From positions 558,001 to 622,000 of the forward strand of contig CP159991.1 of assembly GCA_040702985.1 (NCBI GenBank): 64,000 bases of DNA, read 5' to 3'. The notes under the pieces were generated by a model. That model saw only the letters and a program-made list of their open reading frames with translations, ran no database searches and was not told the DNA's origin. Both the position numbers and the translations under genes were made by a program. This document shows, one piece after another, positions 26,361-36,551 of the stretch. Origin of the DNA: Alloscardovia omnicolens. GTDB taxonomy: Bacteria > Actinomycetota > Actinomycetes > Actinomycetales > Bifidobacteriaceae. Every line of letters starts with the position of its first letter. The first letter of the stretch is position 1.

Positions 26361-27983
26361 ATGGTTACAACAAACAGCGCACAAGCTGCTGCAGCAATCA
26401 CCAGTGGTGATATTTCGCTAGGTGTGGAGTTTGGTTCTACCCGCATTAAAGCTGTGCTTATTGATGCACAGTACGCCACGCTAGCCCAAGGCGACCACGA
26501 ATGGGAGAATCACTTAGATAACGGTTTATGGACCTACAGCTTAGAAGAGGTGTGGGCAGGTGTGCAGGATGCTTATGCTAAATTAGCAGCTAGTGCACGT
26601 GAGAAATATGGCGTGGAGATTACGCGCATTGCTCGCATGGGTTTCTCTGCAATGATGCATGGATATCTAGCTTTTAATAAGTCTGGCGAACTGCTTGTAC
26701 CATTTAGAACATGGCGCAATACCAATACGCATGAAGCGCATAAAGCACTATCTGAGCTGTTTCAGTTCAATATTCCTGAACGTTGGTCTATTGCTCACTT
26801 GTATCAGGCTATTTTGAATAAGGAAGAGCATGTTCCTGAAGTTGATTATGTCACCACACTGTCTGGTTATGTGCATTGGCAGCTAACTGGACGTAAGGTA
26901 TTAGGCGTTGGTGATGCTTCGGGTATGTTCCCTATTGATCCACGCACGCGTACATATGATGAAGAATTTTTGGCACAATTTGAGAAGCTTGAAAATGTAG
27001 CATCTCAGCCATGGAATATTCGAGAAATTTTGCCAACTGTTTTGGTTGCAGGTGAAAATGCCGGTGAGTTAACACCTCAAGGCGCTCGCTTGCTTGATCC
27101 AACTGGCACTTTGCAGGCAGGATCAGTACTTGCTCCTCCAGAAGGCGATGCGGGAACGGGCATGGTGGCCACAAATTCTGTACGTGTGCGTACAGGTAAT
27201 GTGTCAGCCGGAACTTCCATTTTCGCTATGGTGGTTCTAGAAGATAAACTTAAAGGTCTTCATCCTGAAGTTGATGTGGTCACTACGCCAGCTGGTGATT
27301 TAGCAGGCATGTCTCATGCAAATAATTTCACGTCAGATTTGAATGCATGGGTGGGACTGTTCCGTCAATTTGCCCAGGCTGCCGGCGCAGAAATTGATGA
27401 TGCCAAGCTTTTCTCCACGCTCTTTAATGCTGCTATTGCAGATGATACCGATGCTCACGCTGGTGGCTTGCTCAATTATTGCTTCTATTCCGGTGAATTC
27501 CTTGTAGGATTAGCACAGGGACGTCCTGTATTCGCTCGAGGTCCGCAATCTCGTATGAGCTTGGGTAACTTTATGCGTGCTCAGCTATTCTCCGCATTCT
27601 CCCCAGTAAAAGTTGGCATGGATGTGATGACCAAGGATGAAGGCGTACGTGTGGATTCCTTAGTTGGACATGGCGGAATTTTCACCACTCCAGTGGTGGC
27701 TCAGCGTATTTTAGCTGCTGCATTTAATACTCCAATCCGCGTGATGAGCACAGCAGCTGAAGGTGGAGCATGGGGTATGGCTGTTTTGGCTGATTACACA
27801 GCACGTGCTCAGACTGCTTTGGATGATTATTTGGATTCTCAGGTCTTTGCAGACACTGAGTACTCTACTGAAGAACCACAGCCTGCCGATGTGGAAGGCT
27901 TTGAAGACTTCTTTGAGCGTTTCAAAGCTGGACTTTCTATTGAAAAAGCGGCAATCGACACCATTGATTTGGAATCAAAATAA
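26361..27983 (+). CDS. araB: L-ribulokinase
   Basis: FGGY-family carbohydrate kinase that phosphorylates L-ribulose to L-ribulose 5-phosphate with ATP. 540 residues, normal for actinobacterial AraB. The first ATP-binding strand reads SLGVEFGSTRIKAVLID; later SGYVHWQLTGRKVLGVGDASGMF, GDAGTGMVATNSVRVRTGNVSAGTS, and VGHGGIFTTPVVAQRILAAAF with a C-terminal STAAEGGAWGMA signature are all present. First gene of araBDA, directly behind the LacI operator; araD follows after 19 bp. No arabinose transporter or arabinofuranosidase is in the window. Confidence 0.95.
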   Translation: MVTTNSAQAAAAITSGDISLGVEFGSTRIKAVLIDAQYATLAQGDHEWENHLDNGLWTYSLEEVWAGVQDAYAKLAASAREKYGVEITRIARMGFSAMMHGYLAFNKSGELLVPFRTWRNTNTHEAHKALSELFQFNIPERWSIAHLYQAILNKEEHVPEVDYVTTLSGYVHWQLTGRKVLGVGDASGMFPIDPRTRTYDEEFLAQFEKLENVASQPWNIREILPTVLVAGENAGELTPQGARLLDPTGTLQAGSVLAPPEGDAGTGMVATNSVRVRTGNVSAGTSIFAMVVLEDKLKGLHPEVDVVTTPAGDLAGMSHANNFTSDLNAWVGLFRQFAQAAGAEIDDAKLFSTLFNAAIADDTDAHAGGLLNYCFYSGEFLVGLAQGRPVFARGPQSRMSLGNFMRAQLFSAFSPVKVGMDVMTKDEGVRVDSLVGHGGIFTTPVVAQRILAAAFNTPIRVMSTAAEGGAWGMAVLADYTARAQTALDDYLDSQVFADTEYSTEEPQPADVEGFEDFFERFKAGLSIEKAAIDTIDLESK

Positions 27984-28002
27984 ATAGATAAGGAGACGTG
28001 CT

Positions 28003-28695
28003 ATGGCAACATTGGCAGATTATTCAGAAGAAACCCGTGCTGAGGTTAAGCAGGTTCGCGAAATTGTGGCTACTTTGCATGAGCAGCTGCTGAAGTGGAA
28101 TTTGGTGGTATGGACTGCAGGAAATGTATCGCAGCGCTTAAAGACAGCTGATCTTATGGTTATTAAACCATCAGGTTTGCGCTATGAATATTTAACTCCA
28201 GCCAGCATGGTGGTGTGCGATTTGGATGGAAATGTAGTTGATGGAGCAGCATCTCCATCATCGGATACAGCCTCACACTGCTACATTTACCGCAATATGC
28301 CAGACGTTTACGGTGTGGTACACACTCACTCCACTTATGCCACGGCATGGGCAGCAACAGGAAAAAATATTCCATGCGCACTCACTATGATGGGCGATGA
28401 ATTTGGTGGAGAAGTGCCAGTTGGCCCATTCCGTTTGATTGGTTCAGAAGCCATCGGTGAAGGCGTGGTAGAGACTTTGAAGAAGTATCCAAAGTCTCCT
28501 GCTGTTCTCATGCAGAATCATGGTCCATTCACTATTGGAAAAGATGCTGAATCTGCAGTGAAAGCAGCAGCAATGACTGAAGAAGTGGCACACACCGTCT
28601 GGGCAGCTCAAATGCTTGGTGGTGTTATTCCAATTCCTCAGGCAGATATTGATAAGCTCAACGATCGCTACCAGAACGTATACGGTCAGCACTAA
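28003..28695 (+). CDS. araD: L-ribulose-5-phosphate 4-epimerase
   Basis: Class II aldolase-family zinc enzyme that inverts C4 of L-ribulose 5-phosphate to give D-xylulose 5-phosphate, which enters the bifid shunt. 230 residues. Substrate-binding GNVSQR and KPSGLRYEYL, the SSDTASHC segment, the zinc ligands in VVHTHSTYATAWA, and the third histidine in NHGPFTIG are visible. AAGGAG gives a strong ribosome site; 56 bp separate it from araA. Confidence 0.96.
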   Translation: MATLADYSEETRAEVKQVREIVATLHEQLLKWNLVVWTAGNVSQRLKTADLMVIKPSGLRYEYLTPASMVVCDLDGNVVDGAASPSSDTASHCYIYRNMPDVYGVVHTHSTYATAWAATGKNIPCALTMMGDEFGGEVPVGPFRLIGSEAIGEGVVETLKKYPKSPAVLMQNHGPFTIGKDAESAVKAAAMTEEVAHTVWAAQMLGGVIPIPQADIDKLNDRYQNVYGQH

Positions 28696-28751
28696 ATCTG
28701 GTGACGGCGTAAAAAATAGTAGAAATATTTTCATAAAAGAAAGGTAATTCA

Positions 28752-30260
28752 ATGAAGAATCCATTTGAAGGTAAAGAAATCTGGTTCGCAGTTGGTTCTC
28801 AGGATCTCTACGGCGAGGAAACCCTCAAGCAAGTAGCAGATCAGTCACGTGAAATTGTTGACACCTTAGATGCTAGCCCAGCTATCCCTGTTAAGCTCGT
28901 GCTCAAGCCAACGCTTAAGGACTCAGATTCTATTAAGCAGTTCATGCAGGAAGCTAGCTCAGCACCTGAGTGTATCGGCGTGATTGCATGGATGCACACT
29001 TTCAGCCCTGCAAAGATGTGGATTCGTGGCTTAAATGAACTCAAGAAGCCATTGTTGCAGTTAAATACTCAGCATCATGAAGAAATTCCATGGAAGACCA
29101 TGGATATGGACTTCATGAATTTGAACCAGGCTGCACACGGCGATCGTGAATTCGGCTATATTGTTACCCGTTTGGGCATTCCTCGCAAGATTGTTGTTGG
29201 TCATTACACTGATCCAGACGTTGCTGAACGCATTGGCGTGTGGACGCGTGCTTGCGCTGGTTGGGATGCTGCTAACACCATGAAGGTTATGCGCTGGGGC
29301 GATAATATGCGCAACGTAGCAGTAACTGAAGGCGATAAGACTGAGGCAGAGCGCGTTTTCGGTGCTTCTATTAACACATGGCCAGTCAATGAATTGGTTG
29401 ATCATGTTAATGCTGTATCTAAAGAGCGCGTTGAAGCACTGATTGAAGAGTATAAGAAGGAATATGACGTTGCTCCAGAGCTTCTGGGAGATCGCTATGA
29501 ATCCTTGTATGTGGCGGCTCAGGAAGAACTGGGTATGCGCGATATGCTCGAAGAAGCAGGCGCAACCGTCGCTGTAGATAACTTTGAAGATTTGGGCGCT
29601 TTGCGTCAGCTTCCTGGTGTAGCAGCTCAGCGTTTAATGGCAGACGGTTACGGCTTCTCTGCCGAAGGCGATTGGAAGACTGCTATGCTTATCCGCATTG
29701 GTAATGTGATGGGCTACGGTCTTGAGGGCGGCTGCTCCTTGATGGAAGATTACTCCTACAATCTGGTTCCTGGTAAGGAAAAGATTTTGGGTGCTCATAT
29801 GCTTGAGGTTTCTCCAACTTTGAAGACTGACGGCAAGGCTAAACTCGAAGTTCATCCTTTGGGCATTGGTGGCAAGGAAGATCCAGTTCGCCTAGTCTTT
29901 ACGGCAACTCCTGCAAAGGACGCTGTAGTTATTGCTATGAGTGATGTGCGTGAACGTTTCCGTCTGGTTATGAATGTTGTAGATGTTGTTGAGCCAGATG
30001 AAGAGTTGCCTCAGTTGCCAACTGCTCGCGCTTTGTGGGAGCCTCGTCCAAATATTAAGGATGCTACACAGTGCTGGTTGCTTGCTGGAGCAGCACATCA
30101 TACCTGCATGACCACAACAGTTGATCGTGAAGCATGGGAAGACTTTGCTCGCATTGCAGGTGTTGAGTTAGCAATTATTGACGAAAATACTACTCCTGCA
30201 CAGTTTGAAAATAATCTGCGTGTAAGCGATGTGTATTACCGTCTCAATGAGCACTTCTAA
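28752..30260 (+). CDS. araA: L-arabinose isomerase
   Basis: Manganese-dependent isomerase converting L-arabinose to L-ribulose, the first step of the pathway. 502 residues, full length. The conserved N-terminal [16 protein letters not shown], the central [12 protein letters not shown] and [13 protein letters not shown], and the metal and catalytic residues in [25 protein letters not shown] and AHHTCMTT are present. A GAAAGG ribosome site precedes ATG 28752. A strong terminator directly after it ends the operon. Confidence 0.97.
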   Translation: MKNPFEGKEIWFAVGSQDLYGEETLKQVADQSREIVDTLDASPAIPVKLVLKPTLKDSDSIKQFMQEASSAPECIGVIAWMHTFSPAKMWIRGLNELKKPLLQLNTQHHEEIPWKTMDMDFMNLNQAAHGDREFGYIVTRLGIPRKIVVGHYTDPDVAERIGVWTRACAGWDAANTMKVMRWGDNMRNVAVTEGDKTEAERVFGASINTWPVNELVDHVNAVSKERVEALIEEYKKEYDVAPELLGDRYESLYVAAQEELGMRDMLEEAGATVAVDNFEDLGALRQLPGVAAQRLMADGYGFSAEGDWKTAMLIRIGNVMGYGLEGGCSLMEDYSYNLVPGKEKILGAHMLEVSPTLKTDGKAKLEVHPLGIGGKEDPVRLVFTATPAKDAVVIAMSDVRERFRLVMNVVDVVEPDEELPQLPTARALWEPRPNIKDATQCWLLAGAAHHTCMTTTVDREAWEDFARIAGVELAIIDENTTPAQFENNLRVSDVYYRLNEHF

Positions 30261-30286
30261 AGCGCTTAGCTGCCGATAAAACATTT

Positions 30287-30333
30287 CTGGTTCCTATCCC
30301 ATTCCAGTCCATGTGGGGTAGGAACCAGTTTTT
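30287..30333. terminator. Strong terminator after araA
   Basis: CTGGTTCCTATCCC (30287-30300) pairs with GGGGTAGGAACCAG (30315-30328) over 14 bp with one G-T, followed by TTTTTA. A leftward gene ends at 30349, and the A-rich left side (ATAAAACA) lets it serve both strands. Confidence 0.92.
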
Positions 30334-30348
30334 ATATGACATAAGTTT

Positions 30349-32301
30349 TTACATCACATAAGATATGCGATGCCGCGCATAGGACTGGCGGGCTGTGTAG
30401 ATAAAGTGCACAAGCATCAGCCATCCCACAAAAGCCAGCGGTAACATATGGCGCTCAAAATTATTTGCCGGAGCCATAATCATAACTCCCATGAGCAAAA
30501 TCAGTGGAATATACCGCAACAAGTCTTTCCAACGGCGCAAAATAATCACAGCGCAGCCCAACAAAATCACGCTGACCACATAGAAATTACCGTGCGTAAT
30601 CCACCCCACCACAGGAATAGCGCCAATTGCTGTAGCGAGCGCACTTTCGATTTCACGTACCTGAGGAGTCCAATGCTTCAAAATAGGTGCAGTATTCAAA
30701 CGCGAATTATTCAAATAGTAGGTGGTAGATACATAAGGCTGATCGTTGACGTCAAAATACCCATAAACTTTTGCTAAGAAGGCATCGGTATATGTTACGG
30801 GGTGCGTTTTGCCCAATTCCAACCATGCTTGGGTAAATTTATCCATATCTTCTTGCGTAACTGTTTCCCATTTATAGGTTTCCACCTTGCCGTCACCGCC
30901 AGAAGATTTAACGCGATCGGCATCATTAGGGAAGTAATTTGATCCCATAGCGTAGAGATTAAAAATCGGGCGTAACTCTTCGCGCACATGGTCGGGTACG
31001 CTCAACGGATCGACGCGCATAACGCGAGCAATTTGCTGGATTTGAATACCACGGCTTTCAATGGAATCACCAGAAATAATGGTGCCCGTGTTGATGGCAA
31101 CGGTTAAAGCTGTTTGAAAAATAAGAAAAGGCAATACCAAGGCAATTAAATAAGAGCGCCAACGGTTGCGATCCACAATAAAAATCAGCATAATTTGCAC
31201 TGCAATAATATAGCTGGCATATTTTGCAGATATCAGCATCATGCCGGTACTTAAGGTAATACCTGCAATAAGAGTTGGGGGAATGTGCGTGCGGTTACGA
31301 CGGTTAAAAACCTCATACCATTGCCCAAACCACCAGAGAAAAGCGTAGGCAAAAAGAGGAGATTTGGTTAACGCCGTTGTGGAGAAGAGAACCTGGGGAT
31401 TGCAGATAAAGAAGAGCATAACAATTGCCCTCCAGCCAGCTCGCACAGTAACAAGTTGAGCAGGGCTGGAATATCCCACAGATCGAGAATACACACGTGT
31501 AGGGTGAGCGAGATTAAAAAAACGATCTACAGTTACACTCACCGCAAATACTGCGAAAAGCATTTGCGAAGCGGATAACAGTAATAAACCTAAATCAACA
31601 GTGCCAGTAAACTGTTGCGACCAATATAAAACGCCACCATAAAACATGGTGAGCACCACATTATGCTGATTAGTTAAATAAGTTGGAGTATCTGGCCACA
31701 TATAATGTGCAATCGGGTAGATATCCACCACATTAAAACTATCTGCATATGATACGTGTGTGCCGTTGAGCGCTGTGAGCCAACGGGACATCTCTGTTGA
31801 CTGGCTGAGCAAATCTGCGGCAAAAATAGTGGGAACAAAAATAAACTGTATGCCCCAAAAAGTCAGAAGAATAAGCGCTATCTTCCACCATCGGTCAGTC
31901 AGAAAAATAATTCGTTTACGTGTGCCGTTCCACACACTGTGAAGAGATGACAAGACTCGTGCTATGCGTCTATGAGAAGCACAGAAGTTGCGAAAACGAG
32001 GCAAACAAAACTGTTTGCATGTTTGCCACCAGTGCAGCCATGGACGTAGCACTCCTGATCGAGGTTGACTAAAACGAACTAAGCACCAGATAATGCCCAT
32101 ACAGATAAGCCATACGATTACAAAAATAAGAATATGTGTGAGTCCAAAATGCGTAATAGAGGAATTATGTCGGTAGATTGGACCAACACTTGAGCATAAA
32201 GCAATCCACGCGCTCGCCACGCCTGCAAGAGTCCATGAAAACACGTTCCCCCACGCTATACGTCGCTGAGATGACGCTGTCGATACAGCGGAAGACTTCA
32301 T
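30349..32301 (-). CDS. Polytopic membrane protein, DUF6020-like
   Basis: 650 residues with about 12 hydrophobic segments spread along the chain, for example WIALCSSVGPIY, ILIFVIVWLICMGIIWCL, IALILLTFWGIQFIFVPTIFA, and several near the C-terminus (GCAVIILRRWKDLL, LVHFIYTARQS). A large outside loop follows the first third (SYADSFNVVDIYPIAHYMWPD, with Asp residues) and a second near residues 430-560. This pattern resembles the DUF6020 and GT-C type integral membrane glycosyltransferases of bifidobacteria, which act on the cell-envelope side with lipid-linked sugars; the catalytic assignment is inference. AAGGAG precedes the ATG. It stands alone between the araA terminator and pepC. Confidence 0.7.
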   Translation of the reverse strand: MKSSAVSTASSQRRIAWGNVFSWTLAGVASAWIALCSSVGPIYRHNSSITHFGLTHILIFVIVWLICMGIIWCLVRFSQPRSGVLRPWLHWWQTCKQFCLPRFRNFCASHRRIARVLSSLHSVWNGTRKRIIFLTDRWWKIALILLTFWGIQFIFVPTIFAADLLSQSTEMSRWLTALNGTHVSYADSFNVVDIYPIAHYMWPDTPTYLTNQHNVVLTMFYGGVLYWSQQFTGTVDLGLLLLSASQMLFAVFAVSVTVDRFFNLAHPTRVYSRSVGYSSPAQLVTVRAGWRAIVMLFFICNPQVLFSTTALTKSPLFAYAFLWWFGQWYEVFNRRNRTHIPPTLIAGITLSTGMMLISAKYASYIIAVQIMLIFIVDRNRWRSYLIALVLPFLIFQTALTVAINTGTIISGDSIESRGIQIQQIARVMRVDPLSVPDHVREELRPIFNLYAMGSNYFPNDADRVKSSGGDGKVETYKWETVTQEDMDKFTQAWLELGKTHPVTYTDAFLAKVYGYFDVNDQPYVSTTYYLNNSRLNTAPILKHWTPQVREIESALATAIGAIPVVGWITHGNFYVVSVILLGCAVIILRRWKDLLRYIPLILLMGVMIMAPANNFERHMLPLAFVGWLMLVHFIYTARQSYARHRISYVM

Positions 32302-32540
32302 AGAGAACTCCTTGAAAAGCTTCGCATTAAGACGCCCATATGCGCGTAATAGACGAGCTGTTTGTGCGCAATCTGTGCAAAATTATACCAAAGTGAGCAC
32401 TATGAGCATTTGTGGAATATGTGGAGAAAGTGGTGCAATACGTGCCCATAAATGGGGAGAAGAAAACAGGAAGCTGCGATGCTCACGCCGTTGTAGGGTA
32501 AATACGTATGCAATGAATGTACAGCATTCTTCGGCACAAA

Positions 32541-32575
32541 GGGCGTGTGCTTACTTAGAGTGTAAACGCACGCCC
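32541..32575 (-). terminator. Terminator after pepC (leftward)
   Basis: GGGCGTG (32541-32547) and CACGCCC (32569-32575) form a GC stem 20-50 bp beyond the pepC stop; on the minus strand it is followed by TTTGTG. The 293 bp between pepC and the DUF6020 gene otherwise show no convincing gene. Confidence 0.6.
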
Positions 32576-32594
32576 TCTGCACGCGAAGCAGCGC

Positions 32595-34046
32595 TTACTT
32601 CGACTTACGGCTTACACCCAGCCAAGGTTCAATCTCAACAGACTGCGCATCGAGCAGAGCCTTATCGAGATAATCTTTGCGGATAACTACTTCACGAACA
32701 AAACGGTCAAACCATTCTTGAGATAATACATAATAGCCGTCTTGACCGTTAGCTTTGCCCCAACTGTTTTCGACTTTCCAACGGTTTGGTACGCCGTTGT
32801 CATCAAGATTGACGCCAGTAAAAGTCATAGCATGATTACTTGGATAATCCATGTATTCCAAACCGTCAGCTTTACTCATGGTAAAAGTGGTACCGAAAAG
32901 TTCGTCCACGCGCACTGTTGATTCATCAAAGAAACCACCATCGCGTAAAGAGAACTGGGTACAATCGCAAGCGAACCATACAGGATGACCTTCTTTGAGC
33001 ATAGTGATAGCAGCTGTGCGGAAAGTCTCCACGTCAGTATTGAGAGCTGACATATTACCTGCTTCAATAACGGTGGCAGTGTTTTTGGTGATGTAGCGCT
33101 TGCCATACGGTGTGGAAGCCATAGGAGAGTTAGTCAGTGTTTCAAAATCGTTCACGTCTACTGGAACATACTTTCTGTAAAACTCCAATGGAGTAATACC
33201 ACGCTCCACAATCTGCTTGCGCTCATCAGTGCCAGACTTTTTCTCGTCCTTAGCGTTTTCAGTTGTGTTGTCTGTGCTGGTATTTTCTGAGCTTGCCTTG
33301 TCGGCTGCTGTCTTATCAGCACTCTTTTTATCTTTCGGATCATCTTCTACGCGTGCAAAGAAATCAAAAGTGCGAGGTGGCTCACCTAAAGAAATGCATA
33401 ACATGCGATACACAATTTTCATATAGTCGTCTTTGCGAGCGCGAATCTGCTCTTCAGTTTCTCCCTGAGCGTGGGCAGCCCTCATATCAATAGCAAATTC
33501 ACGCAGCTTAGAATTGGTATATTGAATGAAATCGCTCGTATGGCGTGAATTCATAGATTCTGGGTATGCGGATTTTGGCATAAGACCGTACTTTGATACC
33601 AAGTTGGCGAAACCTTGCCACCAGTTACCGTCTTCTACGGGGCCTTGGTTAATGTATTGGAAAATGCGGCTATCTGTTGGCTCGTCGAGCGTTTCAAGCA
33701 CATATTCGAGGTAAGTATTGGCTTTTTCCATCTTTTCCCAGAACAGCAGATAGTTTTCAGAGAATTCAAAGTCTGCAATATTCCATGTGTGCATGAGTTC
33801 GAAGCGCAGAACGTTCAGACCTGCGAACATCCAGCATCGTCCAGACTGTTCTTGGTTAGTAATGGATCCTTGCTTCAACTCGATATTAAAGTCCATAGGA
33901 ATATTGCGAGCACCTGCGTAGGATGTTGCTGCTTTGAGCACTCCCATGCTAACGGCTGCGTTAGCTGCCACACGATTAGCGCGTTCTGCATTGAATTCTT
34001 GGGAGTATGCGTCTATCGAAGAAAGCTGAATGGCTTTTTCTGTCAT
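32595..34046 (-). CDS. pepC: C1-family aminopeptidase (PepC / bleomycin hydrolase)
   Basis: Cytoplasmic cysteine aminopeptidase of the papain superfamily, forming hexameric barrels that trim peptides. I start at ATG 34044-34046, which has AAGGAT upstream and gives 483 residues. The catalytic triad is present: Cys in QSGRCWMFAGLN, His in YPSNHAMTFTGV, and Asn in WKVENSWG. The C-terminus is complete. Odd: an insert of about 45 residues (around 235-280) made almost only of K, D, S, T, A, N and E separates FDFFARVEDDPKDK from RGITPLEFYRKYV. In other PepC proteins these two parts are nearly adjacent. It is probably a flexible surface loop. Linked function: it would digest peptides imported by the neighbouring, divergently placed Opp transporter. 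Confidence 0.95.
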   Translation of the reverse strand: MTEKAIQLSSIDAYSQEFNAERANRVAANAAVSMGVLKAATSYAGARNIPMDFNIELKQGSITNQEQSGRCWMFAGLNVLRFELMHTWNIADFEFSENYLLFWEKMEKANTYLEYVLETLDEPTDSRIFQYINQGPVEDGNWWQGFANLVSKYGLMPKSAYPESMNSRHTSDFIQYTNSKLREFAIDMRAAHAQGETEEQIRARKDDYMKIVYRMLCISLGEPPRTFDFFARVEDDPKDKKSADKTAADKASSENTSTDNTTENAKDEKKSGTDERKQIVERGITPLEFYRKYVPVDVNDFETLTNSPMASTPYGKRYITKNTATVIEAGNMSALNTDVETFRTAAITMLKEGHPVWFACDCTQFSLRDGGFFDESTVRVDELFGTTFTMSKADGLEYMDYPSNHAMTFTGVNLDDNGVPNRWKVENSWGKANGQDGYYVLSQEWFDRFVREVVIRKDYLDKALLDAQSVEIEPWLGVSRKSK

Positions 34047-34436
34047 TATTATCCTTTTGTATGTTTTTGTTGCGTAAGCATTGCTATACAACGATGCCAT
34101 CTTTACAGCAGTTAAGTTTACTCTTTTCTACTGTCGGGAAAAGAAACAATATAATGAATGAGCTAAAAGGGCTGAGATATATAGTCAGTCTTATTCAGGT
34201 TTCGTGTAAAAAGTCTTTCACGGTCAGCAAGCAAAGTGACACTTTTTTACGTTTTGTCATGTGGGTGAATCTGTGCGATTCCGTAGTATTACGGCGCGCT
34301 CGCAAACGTTTTCATCTGCCAAAAACTCAGAAATTTTAAAAGTTATTGTAAAAATGTAAATATTAGATTAAAAACAAATGTTTATTGTCAAGCCTATTCT
34401 ATTATTGACTAAGTCTACGCAAGAAAGAAGGCGGCG
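34047..34436. other. Divergent pepC/opp regulatory gap, AT-rich
   Basis: 390 bp between divergent pepC and the opp operon. An imperfect inverted repeat with A- and T-runs (about 34203-34214 and 34241-34251) is the only clear structure; it could be an operator. No convincing promoter pair was identified on either strand, and no small gene is supported. Confidence 0.4.
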
Positions 34437-35420
34437 GTGATTAAATACATCATCAAACGCATAGTGAATTACATTGTGATGTTGTTTTTCGCTATTACAA
34501 TGACGTATTTCTTAGCAAGTGCGTTTATGGATCCGCGCTCAAACTATATGAGCCGACACCCTCATCCTCCTATCGCATCGATTAATAGAGCGCTCGATAA
34601 TGCCAATATTAATGATCAGACACCTGTGGTCATCCGCTATTGGCGATGGCTTACTTCAGTAGTGACTCGCTGGGATTGGGGTAAAGCTCCTGACCAATCA
34701 TCTGTAGGCGAAGCAATTATCTCGCGCATGGGTGCATCCTTGCAATTAGTGACTCTTGCTACCATTTTGAGTATTGTTATTGGTGTATCCATTGGCGTAT
34801 ACACCGCAATTCGTCAATACAAGTGGCAAGATCGTGTGCTCAATGCTATTGCCACATTCTTCTTCGTTATTCCGCCAGCAGTATTAGCTGTTATGGTAGT
34901 TTTCCTTGCCATTATGGTCAATACCTCAGCAGGCTCGCGACTATTCTATGTAACCGGTTTGCACGCCTACGATGGGCATAATCTGGGATTATGGCTTCTC
35001 GATTTCTTGCAACATTTGATTTTGCCAACAATTTCTATGACTATTGCTGGAGCTGTGGGCTACCACTTAACTCAGCGCACCTATTTGCTTGATGAGATGA
35101 ATGCTGATTATGTGCGTACAGCGCGAGCTAAAGGTTTGACTTTGAATCAGGCTATTCGACGCCATGCTTTGCGTAATTCTCTGCTTCCAACTGCACAATC
35201 CGTTGCTTTCTCCATTGCAGGTGTTTTTGTGGGCGCTACTGTGACTGAAACTGTGTTTGCTATTAACGGTTTGGGCCGCTACTTTGTCAGCACTATTGCC
35301 TCCAATGACATTAACGGTACTGTTGCAGTTGCTGCATTCTCCGGAGTATGTACGCTGACAGGTGCTTTGCTGGCAGATATTGTGGCAGCATGGCTTGATC
35401 CTCGTATTCGCTTGAGCTAA
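34437..35420 (+). CDS. Oligopeptide ABC transporter permease (OppB type)
   Basis: First membrane subunit of a peptide/nickel-class ABC importer. 327 residues with six membrane helices: an N-terminal one (YIVMLFFAITMTYFLASAFM), then five in the BPD_transp_1 domain from about residue 95. The EAA-type cytoplasmic loop reads NADYVRTARAKGLTLNQAIRRHALRNSLLP. GTG 34437 has AGAAGG upstream. It starts the operon permease, permease, fused ATPase, binding protein (34.4-40.5 kb); oppC follows by 17 bp. Confidence 0.93.
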   Translation: MIKYIIKRIVNYIVMLFFAITMTYFLASAFMDPRSNYMSRHPHPPIASINRALDNANINDQTPVVIRYWRWLTSVVTRWDWGKAPDQSSVGEAIISRMGASLQLVTLATILSIVIGVSIGVYTAIRQYKWQDRVLNAIATFFFVIPPAVLAVMVVFLAIMVNTSAGSRLFYVTGLHAYDGHNLGLWLLDFLQHLILPTISMTIAGAVGYHLTQRTYLLDEMNADYVRTARAKGLTLNQAIRRHALRNSLLPTAQSVAFSIAGVFVGATVTETVFAINGLGRYFVSTIASNDINGTVAVAAFSGVCTLTGALLADIVAAWLDPRIRLS

Positions 35421-35437
35421 AAGATGGAGAAGAAACG

Positions 35438-36523
35438 ATGACAGACAAGAACCAAGAAGATATGTCAACTTCTCGTCAGCACAGCGTGCACGAAGAGGAC
35501 AGTATGAACGAAGATACCGCGCAAAATCGCGCGCATGAAGCAGGAGCTCACGAAGGCAGCGTGCATGAAGATCGTTTGGCTCATAATGTGCTCGAGGAAA
35601 GCTTAAAGGCGAAGAAGGATCAACAAGACAGTGCTGGTCGCTCCACCAAGATTAAACGTACAGGTCGCATGGCGTTATATGTGCGCCGCTATATGCGTCG
35701 ACCATCTGCAGTGGTGGGCTTGATTATGCTGCTCGCCTTGATTCTGTGGGCGATTTTTGGCAGCTTTGCAACACAGTATAACTACGTTGATCTTGATTTT
35801 GTGTCTTTAGGTGCTCCTCCTATGACCAATGGTCATTATTTTGGTACGACTGACGGTGGAGCAGATCTTTATGCCATGGTTGTTCACGGTTTAGGGCGCT
35901 CACTGTCTGTGGCTTTTCTCAGCTCCATTTTGACCACCATTATTGCCGCTATTTATGGTGTGGGCATCGCTTACTTTGAAGGACGCATCGAAAAAGTCGG
36001 AATGTGGATTCTCGATATGCTTCTCGTGGTGCCATCAACACTGTTAATTGCTATTTTGGTGCGCTCGGCTGCTGGAACATCTGGCTGGCTTTGGCTGACT
36101 TTCGGTTTGACAATTTTTGGCTGGGTTGGTTTGGCTCGTGTTCTACGCACCATTGCTATGAGTATTCGCGAGCGTGATTATGTGCGTGCAGCAAAATTTA
36201 TGGGCGTAAATCCATTCACCGTGATGCTGCGCCATCTTATTCCTAATCTCGGCTCTGTGCTTGTTATTAACACTGTGCTTGGCGTGGTGTCTACTGTGTC
36301 TTCAGAAACGACTCTATCTTTCCTTGGTTTGGGTATTAAAGCTCCAGATATTTCTTTGGGTAGCCTCTTAAATGAAGGACAATCTGTTATTGTAACTCAG
36401 CCATGGGTGCTTGTTATTCCATCTCTGGTGCTGATTATTTTAGCTTTCTCAGTTCAGCTCATTGGAGATGGCTTGCGTGATGCTATTGATCCTTACTCCC
36501 GCTCGGGCGGCAAGGCAGAATAA
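35438..36523 (+). CDS. Oligopeptide ABC transporter permease (OppC type) with charged N-terminal extension
   Basis: Second membrane subunit (361 residues). The transmembrane core starts at about residue 85 with RRPSAVVGLIMLLALILWAIFG, followed by five further helices; the EAA loop reads RERDYVRAAKFMGVNPFTVMLRHLIPN and the C-terminal helix leads into QLIGDGLRDAIDP. Before the core is a cytoplasmic extension of about 75 residues rich in H, E, D, Q and K, longer than usual for OppC. GGAGAAG gives the ribosome site for ATG 35438. An ATG at 35462 inside the extension is an alternative start. The gene overlaps nothing and is 28 bp from the ATPase. Confidence 0.93.
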   Translation: MTDKNQEDMSTSRQHSVHEEDSMNEDTAQNRAHEAGAHEGSVHEDRLAHNVLEESLKAKKDQQDSAGRSTKIKRTGRMALYVRRYMRRPSAVVGLIMLLALILWAIFGSFATQYNYVDLDFVSLGAPPMTNGHYFGTTDGGADLYAMVVHGLGRSLSVAFLSSILTTIIAAIYGVGIAYFEGRIEKVGMWILDMLLVVPSTLLIAILVRSAAGTSGWLWLTFGLTIFGWVGLARVLRTIAMSIRERDYVRAAKFMGVNPFTVMLRHLIPNLGSVLVINTVLGVVSTVSSETTLSFLGLGIKAPDISLGSLLNEGQSVIVTQPWVLVIPSLVLIILAFSVQLIGDGLRDAIDPYSRSGGKAE

Positions 36524-36551
36524 ATAAAGGCTACTTAGGTAAGGAGTAACT

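Noticed and set aside
32312-32686. Small protein with CGICGESG and CSRRC zinc-ribbon-like cysteines
   Set aside because: It runs through the pepC terminator into the antisense of pepC, and the real signal is too weak.
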